From Zygnema cylindricum (taxonomy: Eukaryota > Streptophyta > Zygnematophyceae > Zygnematales > Zygnemataceae): a DNA stretch of 64,000 nt. Position numbers and translations under genes: made by a program. Below the pieces are notes generated by a model. The model had not been told where the DNA came from and ran no database searches. It saw only the letters and a list, made by a program, of their open reading frames with translations. Where the stretch lies: positions 123,524 through 187,523 of the forward strand of contig JBBHKE010003205.1 in assembly GCA_037447655.1 (NCBI GenBank). The letters run 5' to 3'. Positions 56,601 through 64,000 of this stretch are shown piece by piece; position 1 is the stretch's first letter; every line of letters starts with the position of its first letter.

Positions 56601-58067
56601 CCCGAAAGAAAACCAATTGGATGTAAGTGGGTTTTCAAACTAAAACTGAATCCGGACATTACAATTGAGCGGTATAAGGCTCGGTTAGTAGCGAAAGGTT
56701 TTACTCAGAAAGAGGGAATAGACTACGAAGAAACCTTCGCTCCGGTCATCTGATTTCCCTCGGTCCGAATACTTCTCAGTCTGGCAGCTGTAGAAGACAT
56801 GGAAGTCCACCAGATGGACATAAAGACAGCGTTCCTACATGGAGAACTAGAGGAGGAGATCTTCATGCCACAACCGGAAGGATTCGTGGAACAAGGAGAG
56901 GAAAGTAAGGTATGCCGGCTTATCAAATCTCTCTATGGTTTGAAACAGGCGCCCAGACAGTGGAACAAGAAACTTGATGATTTCCTTACCAGTCTGGGAT
57001 ACTTTCGCATCAGTTCAGACCATTCAATTTATGTTTTTGAAGATGAGGAAGGTGTCATCTTTATTGCAATTTACGTCGATGATCTTCTTGTTCTAAGTAA
57101 GTCATTAAAGAAAATTTACAAACTAAAAACAGATCTAAAGGGAAGGTTCGAAATGAAAGATATGGGGGAGGCTAGATATATTTTGGGAATACAAGTAGAG
57201 AGAAATAGGAAAAAGAGGATAATTAGATTAACTCAAAAAGAGGCAATTGGAAACATGCTGGAAAAATTTCAGATGAACAAAGCCAACAGTTGCACGACTC
57301 CCATGGATCTAAAGAACGGAAGTGAGGGGAGTGAGGAAAAAGACATCCTAATTCTAGATGATGAACTAGGTCCAAAAGAGAAGAAGTTTATGCAGACTAT
57401 TCCATATAGACAGGTAGTGGGCAGTCTGATATATTTTATGAATTGTACCAGACCGGATTTGGCAGCAGTTGTAGGAGTGCTAAGTAGGAGTCTGAATGCT
57501 CCTACCAAAAGAGATTGGGAAGCAGCAAAAAGGGTCCTCAGATATCTCATAGGAACTAGGGATCTATGGCTGCATCTGGGTGGGGAAAACACTGACATCA
57601 CCACTTGGAGTGATGGCAGCTATGGGGATGCTTCGATGAGAAGATGTACATCTGGATATGTGTTGTATGTGGGGAATGGTGCTTGTTGCTGGAGGAGTAA
57701 GCAGCCAAAGGTCATTGCTCAGTCTACCATGGAGGCAGAGTATATGGCATCTTGCTCTGCTGTGAAGGAATTGATGTAGGTTAAATCCTTGCTTGGTGAA
57801 TTGGGGCATCTTAAGAGTGGAATTCAAAAAATATTCTGTGATAATCAAGCAGCAATTGCAATTGCTGCTAATCCCAAACATCATTTTAAGGCAAAACAAA
57901 TGGACATCAGACTTAGCTTTGTTAGGGAAAAGGTGGAGAACAAAATAATAAGTCTAGGATACAGACTAGACAGTGAGATGGTGGCAGACATGATGACCAA
58001 GCCGGTACCTTCGCCTAAATTAATTTTCTGCAGAGAGAGATGTGGATATAAAATCAAAAGTGACTAG
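53691..58067 (+). pseudogene. Copia H Gag-Pol polyprotein with nine in-frame stops
   Basis: The frame is kept for 1459 codons without an indel that shifts it. Gag N-terminus PSRVPIFNGTGFIYWE; zinc knuckle CHFCKKPGHYMAEC (about 54593-54634); protease VDSGASMHMCKDK (about 54852-54890); integrase SGCAQGKAHRLPF, VHTDIWGPA, RSDNGGEYTSN; RT AIYVDDLLVLSKS (about 57066-57105); RNase H STMEAEYMASCSAVKELM. Stops at 54183, 54198, 54399, 54405, 55908, 56253, 56268, 56751 and 57777. Where C gives a comparison, most arose by C-to-T or G-to-A change (Trp, Gln or Arg codons). Confidence 0.9.
53711..53725 (+). other. Half-tRNA-iMet primer-binding site of copia H
   Basis: GGTTATGGGCCCACC, identical to those of C and F, next to the LTR and inside the gag frame. 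Confidence 0.85.
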
Positions 58068-58081
58068 AAAATAAAGGGGAG

Positions 58082-59074
58082 TGTTGAAATTAAAGGTATT
58101 TTCTAGGTTAGTTAAAAGATTTAAATAAAAGCAGGAAAAAGCAAAGGCAGCCTGCTTCTAGCTTCTCTCTCTACCCCCCATACTTGTCGTAGTCACTAAA
58201 GGCTGGAGAGGAAGCTAGAGCCATGGCTGCTTATGCTCCTTCTAGAGTCAGAAGGCAGATCCTTGGTAAACTTACCAAAAGGATTAGCCGGACCCCGGAT
58301 TTGATCCTGGTACCTACCATCTGTCAAAGTAGCTGTTAGTTTTACCCTGTAGTCTTAGACTAGTGCTGAAGTATATAGGGTACGATAGCTACTTAAAGAT
58401 GACAAAAAAGAGAAGTTCGATTTACTGACACACGGACCACAATCACACAAACACAGTTAAAAATAGAATTACACCGGAAATGTACTACTTGTATTTATAA
58501 AACCTATAAATTAAGACCGACATTAATCTAACGACGGAGAAAGAAGCCGGCATCGCGGAATGGTCAATTTGGCGGTTTTCGGTCACAAACACAACGGGTG
58601 ACACTTGGCAGCATGACATTGGATGACGGCATCTCCGGGACATATTATGGCGAACCCGGATATGGCAGGCGTCGTCTTTCTGGCCATATCGTACAATGGT
58701 CGTAAATAAAGTACTTCGGACCAAGTACCTTTCTGTACTGTAAATTCAATTGATTGGTTCCGTACATCAGTAGGAGAGGGTTTAGAGAGGGGTTTAGGAC
58801 TTAGAAATTTAGAGATAGCCGCCTCTCTCTCACAGAGCTTTTGTATAAAAGGGTCATCTTTGACCATTGATAATTAACTGCTCAGGGAGCAAATTAAAGG
58901 ATTCTTTTTGTGGCACACTCAGGGGAGTCAGCCCTTCCAAGGGGTGGAGTCTAGTCAATCTGTATTCTGTCAGGGTGTAAGCAATATTCACACAAAGCTT
59001 AAAGAACCGAGGTTATCCTAGAGGCTTCTAGCAAGCTGCCTACTCTGAGTACCTATGGAGGTCTCAGAGTTACA
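58082..59074 (+). repeat. Copia H 3' LTR
   Basis: TGTTGAAATTAAAGG to GAGTTACA, with TATAAAA at 58844-58850 and the inverted TTGACC pair just after. Same module order as the 5' LTR. Confidence 0.95.
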
Positions 59075-59079
59075 CGGAG

Positions 59080-59873
59080 TAGCGCAGATGACCAGTTACA
59101 CGTGTCGAGAGATTAACGAGCGGATTGATGAAATCGGACGAACAGAAGACAAACCGCATATCTAGAAAAGTATGGTACGGTCAGCCTAGAAGGGTAGTTG
59201 ATTGACATCGAATTGACGAACGTGATTCAGAAGGGACCACAAATGACGAAGCACACTTTGACGGTATCAAGTGCTTCGTACTACACGACAAAAGTCAGCC
59301 AGATGTTATGGACCACTGTTGACTAAGCGCCAGGAACATTTAATGTATGGTCTTCTATTTGTAAATATCTGAAAACAAGGATTTGTAGTTTAGCTATTTT
59401 AAAATAGTGTCGCACTATTCAGATTTAGAGAAATGGCAAAATTAGTTTTGGAAGTACTCTTAGAATAGTAAGTATAGTTTTAGTACTTTGTCATAGCATA
59501 GGATAGTACTGTAGGACAGTCACTTAGATTAGTGTGACTAGTAGATACTCACGGTGAGTATATAGTTTAGGACTTAGACAAAGTGTGATATCCAAGTCTT
59601 GGGATATTAATAAACTAAGGCAGTTTTTGTGAATCTGCAGTGTGAATATCTTATGGCTGACTAGATCAATTGAGTTGAATCTTTGAGGAGTGATTCTACA
59701 CTGTGGTTATTATTGTTATGCAGAATGTGAGTCTGCATAGATCACTGAGTTGTATTCTATTACATCTTGAAGTTGGCTGTTGAGTAGGGTGCTTAATAGC
59801 TTTTGTTTTGGATGTCTACTTCCACTACTACTGCTGCTGGCTCTCCTCCTGCTACTATGGTTTTAGAACAACA
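59080..59873 (+). repeat. Copia I 5' LTR, second part, and diverged primer site
   Basis: From the end of the H target duplication to GAACAACA at 59873. It is followed by GATTATGGGCCTTTC (59874-59888), 11 of 15 bases matching the half-tRNA site, and an ATG lies a few codons upstream in frame with gag, the same layout as in C and H. A TATA box and the tRNA-like module are not obvious in this part. Confidence 0.5.
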
Positions 59874-62800
59874 GATTATGGGCCTTTCATCAAGAATTCC
59901 GATATTCAATGGCCAAAAGTATGCATACTGGGCAGCAATGGTTGAATCCACATTTAAAACTGCTGATTTATTGGGGGTCTTCGATGGTACTTTAGATGAA
60001 ACATATCCGAGCTAGGCGAAGAAAAACTCATTGGCGCAAAACAATCTGATCTTGTGCATCTCAAAGAATTTGGGTATGTCTTGGCTCAAAATGAAGAAAG
60101 CAAAAGAAATATGGGAACCACTAAAAATTGCTTTTGAGAAATCTAATATCCTAGAAAAACTTCTGGTGGTTGGACAAATGTGGGACTATAAATACTCCGG
60201 GGGGAGTATGGTGGAATATTGCGATAACTTTTGTGCTCTTACTCATGCACACTCGTCAACTGGTGGCTCATTTCCTGAGTTCGAGCAGGCATTTACTTGT
60301 TAAAGGACTCCCTAGTAATATGAAAGGAGTGTCTATCCAGCTAAAAACTCATGATAAGTCTAGCTGGACATTTCAGTTAGTATACAATCTGATCTTAGAA
60401 GAAGAAGCAACTACTAAAATACTTCATGGAGAGAGAAAAGTAGAAGCTTTGAACACAAATTTTGACAGAAAAACTTTACATAATCCGAACAAAAATCAGG
60501 ATAGGAATCAGAATCGAAATCAGTATAACAATAGGCCAAATAGATAGTCTACTACTTGCTTTTACTGCTCTGAAAAAGGACATGGATATAGGTATTGTTT
60601 GAAGCAAAAAAAGGCAAATGAAACACGACTATATCGTCCAGGGTGGCAGCAAAGCCCATATCATAAGGGCTTTGTTGTGACCTCTTCTTAGGGAACTACT
60701 CTCTTCTCAGGTTTTGCAACTGAAGAAGATGATCCCTTGTCTTATCCTAAAGGTGAAGAAGCATAATAATCGCAATGGCGGCAGCTATGGAAGGTCAAAG
60801 AGATACAAGATGGATCATGGATAACGGAGCTTTCGCACACATGTGTTGGAACAAATCCAGTTTTTCCAACCTCAAGGTGACTACTCCCAAAGACATCTGC
60901 TATACGTGCGGCATGAGTGTGCAAACTTCAGCACAGAGTGATGTATCTTTAATGGTAGATGTGGGGGGAAAGTTTGTAGAAAGAACTCTCCACAAGGTGT
61001 TATACGTACTAGAGTTCAAAAAGAATCTATGTTCTACTTCTTTGGTAGAGAGCAAAGGCTTTGATGTAATCCTCAAAGGAGGAAGACAAGTTGTTAGCAA
61101 GCTAGTAAAATTTGCAGTGAGAAGAACTATAGATGCAAGCAAGATGTATAGGATGGATATGGCTGAATACAAAGAAAATGATGTTCTCTATTATAGTGTA
61201 ACGTCCGTCAATGAGCTATGGCATAAGAGATTAGGCCATATCAATTATGATAGCTTACAAAAGATGGTGAATTCAAGAAAGGATGAGGGTATTTCTCTTA
61301 CTTCTCAGCCTCTGAAATCATGTGATGGATGCTCACTTGGAAAAATCCATAGATTACCTTTTCCACAGCAATCTAACCACATATCGGACGAAGTTCTACA
61401 ACTTATCCACTCGGATGTTCTCAGTCCATCGCAAGTTCCATCAGCTGGAGGTGTCCACTATATGGTTACATTCACTGATGACTACTCGAGGTTCACAAGA
61501 GTTTACTTCATGCCGCACGAGAGTGAAGTGTTTACCCACTTCAAGCACTACAAGGCATGGGCAAAAAAGCTGCATGGAGTTCCGATCCTTGCACTAAGAT
61601 CGGACAATGGAGGAAAATATACTTCAAAGGAGTTCGAACAATTTCTCCTCCAAAAAGGTATTAGTCATAACCTGACAGTTCCGTACACACCGGAACAGAA
61701 TGGTGTATCTGAAAGACTAAATAGAATTGTAACAAAAAGTGGTAGATTTATGCTTGCAGATAAAGGTTTAGATTTGAAATTCTGGGTTGAAGCACTCAAT
61801 TGTGCGGTTTATATTAAGAACATAATTGCATTTAGATCAGTTAAGACTACACTTTATGAACTCTGGACATGCATGAAACCGGATGTTAGCCACTTTAGAG
61901 TATTTGGCAGCAAATGTTTTGTCTTAGACACATCGCAGACTAGATGGAAAATGGAAGCTAAGGGCTTACTTGGGATCTTTATGGAATATGATGACAATGC
62001 AAAGGGTTATAGAGTATATGTTTTAGAGAAAAAAAAAGTTATTGTATGTAGAAATATATAGCTGAAGGATAAACAGGATTCGGTTGATCTGTTCACAAAC
62101 ACCGAAAGTGAACAAACAGGAAAGGTACAGGAGTATGTGATCTTTCAACATACTCAACCTGTTTATTTTCAGTCACAGTCACCGGCTACAACTACATCTC
62201 CCTAGGTTCCTCTACCAGATGTAGTGCCTGCCGCAGAAGAAGATTCAGCACCAGCATCTACACAACTTCCTACACATGTGAAACCAACAAATCCAGATCC
62301 AGTTTCGGCACCTGCAACAGTTCAGCCCGGGACAACAAATCGCAGGTTGGCGATGATTTCAGCGTCAGAATTTCTTGGGGGAAGAACAACAAGCAGCCGT
62401 CTGCAAGCAAGCTCACATTTTTCTTTCTATGCAACCACAACGGAACCGTTAAAAATTCAGGAGGCCTTCTCATCACCGGAGAGAAATCACTGGATCGAGG
62501 TAGTAAACGATCAAATGAAGTCCATTATGGAGGCACAGACGTGGGAGTTGGTGGATCTTCCTCCGGCCAGGAAAGCCATCGGCAGCAAATGGGTGTTCAA
62601 AGTGAAACTCAACCCGGACAACACCATCGAAAGGTACAAGGCCGGACTTGTGGCCAAAGGTTACAATCAAAAAGAAGGTATTGATTTTGAGGAAACCTTC
62701 TCTCCGGTTGTCAGATTTCCCACTGTCAGAATCTTACTAAGTTTGGCTGCTATAGAAAACATGGAAGTCCACATGATGGACGTTAAGACTGCTTTCCTGC

Positions 62801-64000
62801 ATGGAGAGTTAGAGGAAACCATTAACATGAAACAACAAGAGATGTATGCAAAGAAAGGGAAAGAAAACTTAGTTTGTAAACTAATAAAATCGTTATATGG
62901 GCTGAAACAAGCCCCAAGACAATGAAACTTAAAACTAGATGAATTTTTTACTGGACTAGGATTTCAAAGGATTAGTTCAGATCATTCAGTGTATGTACTC
63001 CAAGGGGAGGATGGGATTCTTTATATTGCTGTATATGTGGATGAGTTGCTTTCAATAAGCAAGTCTATGGATGAAATAAATCGAATTAAAGCAGCTTTAA
63101 GGTCAAGGTTCGAGATGAAGGACCTTGGTGAATCTAAGTATATCTTAGGAATACAGGTAAAGAGAGACAGAAACAGAAAACTCATTATGTTAACCCAAAA
63201 GGAAGCAATAAGTAATATGCTGGAAATATTTGAAATAAAAGATGTAAAAGGATTTGTAACTCCCAGGGAATTCAGACAAAAGCTTGATGGATGTGAGTTA
63301 GACTCAGGCATAATAGTTAGTGAGAGCCTAGAGTCAGGGGAGGAAGAATTTATGGCTTCAAAGCCGTATAGACAGGTAGTGGGAAGTCTCATATAGTTCA
63401 TGAATTGTACGAGACCTGACATTGCAACAGCTGTAGGATTCCTAAGTAGAAGTCTGCAGAATCCAAAGAGGGCACACTGGGAAGTTGGAAAAAGAGTTTT
63501 GAGATACCTTGCAGGCACTCGAGATCTTAAGCTGATACTCGGAGGAGGAGAAGTGAAAATGCAGACTTGGAGTGACGCCAGCTATAGGGATATGCCAAGC
63601 CAAAAATCCACAACCGACTTTGTCCTAAAGATCAGCGATGGAACTTGCTGCTGGAGCAGCAAGCAGCAAAAGGTTACAGCACAGTCTACAATGGAGTCAG
63701 AGTACATGGCAGCTGCTTCTGCACTCAAAGAACTCTTATGGGTTAAGTCCATTTTGCTGAAACTTGGATAGATGCAGACATGTCCACAGATTATTTGGTG
63801 TGACAACCACGCAACCATTGCTATTGCTTCTAACCCGAGTCATCATTTTAAGAGCAAACACATGGATGTCAGACTTCATTTTGTGAGAGAAAATGTGCTT
63901 TCAAGAGTGTTAAAATTGTGTTATTTACCGGATGAGAAAATGGTTGCTGACATGCTAAACAAACCCCTTCCTGCTCCTAAGTTGCAGTTTTGTAGAAATG
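59857..64000 (+). pseudogene. Copia I Gag-Pol, broken, cut by the window end
   Basis: A second copia lineage. Gag starts MVLEQQIMGLSSRIPIFNG, with a stop at 60013 and a frameshift near 60290; zinc knuckle CFYCSEKGHGYRYC near 60558-60599; another frameshift before 60775. Protease reads MDNGAFAHMCWN (DNGA where DSGA is usual). Integrase SCDGCSLGKIHRLPF, LIHSDVLSPS, RSDNGGKYTS, PEQNGVSERLNR (61310-61730). Stops at 62059, 62202, 62923, 63394 and 63769. RT reads VYVDELLSIS (YVDE instead of YVDD). RNase H STMESEYMAAAS, ending in the terminal block MVADMLNKPLPAPKLQF near 64000. The 3' LTR is not in the window. Confidence 0.85.

Larger units (their letters stand above)
52719..59074 (+). mobile_element. 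Copia H: structurally complete LTR retrotransposon
   Basis: LTRs 52719-53710 (992 bp) and 58082-59074 (993 bp), flanked by the duplication cggag (52714-52718 and 59075-59079). Half-tRNA primer site 53711-53725, one continuous polyprotein frame with nine stops, purine tract aaaataaaggggag before the 3' LTR. The LTRs differ more than those of C, so it is older. Confidence 0.95.

Overview
This window looks like heterochromatic or intergenic DNA from a land plant, built almost entirely of nested transposable elements. I find no intact host gene. The plant assignment rests on three things. The retrotransposon primer-binding sites match the initiator tRNA anticodon stem in its plant form (GGTGGGCCCATAACC). 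There is a hAT pseudogene of the plant BED/DUF659 type. Ty1/copia and Ty3/gypsy elements with roughly 1-kb LTRs dominate. I cannot name the species; a non-flowering plant is possible but not shown.

Layout. 1-3400: small inverted-repeat elements (families M1 and M2) and a foldback of about 1 kb. 3470-6120: 5'-truncated copia D1 (+) with its 3' LTR. 6121-7283: fragments of small DNA elements. 7284-9092: decayed hAT transposase (-). 9093-9462: a TRIM-like miniature LTR element with a complete tRNA-like cloverleaf in its LTR. 9463-9949: copia fragment J (-). 9950-13578: copia E (-), cut by copia B1 (-; 13579-21479), which carries a probable solo LTR (U; 18468-19932). B1 shares its right LTR with a second, truncated copy, B2 (to 22456). 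22589-29036: copia C (+), the best preserved element (1048-bp LTRs, 5-bp target duplication, one nonsense codon), inserted into a second U fragment. 29067-30240: gypsy fragment G2 (-). 30241-35739: copia F (-). 35740-39300: an unrecognised coding fragment, degenerate tandem repeats, a purine-rich tract and an M1 remnant. 40534-41409: two hAT-type miniature elements (M4). 42495-43054: full M1. 43199-52526: foldback element split by gypsy G1 (43836-51716, target duplication tacga). 52529-64000: copia I (+), its 5' LTR split by copia H (52719-59074, target duplication cggag), running off the window end.

The copia elements D1, E, B, C, F and H form one clade. In C, H, F and B1 the site directly after the 5' LTR is complementary to the anticodon stem-loop of tRNA-iMet (half-tRNA priming, as in Drosophila copia and yeast Ty5), not to the tRNA 3' end. 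In C, H and F the AUG inside this site is also an in-frame Met codon at the start of gag. Every LTR of the clade carries, antisense to the element, a module of about 75 nt resembling the T-arm/B-box of a tRNA, plus a second strongly conserved motif. Together with the tRNA-like TRIM, these are the most unusual signals in the window.
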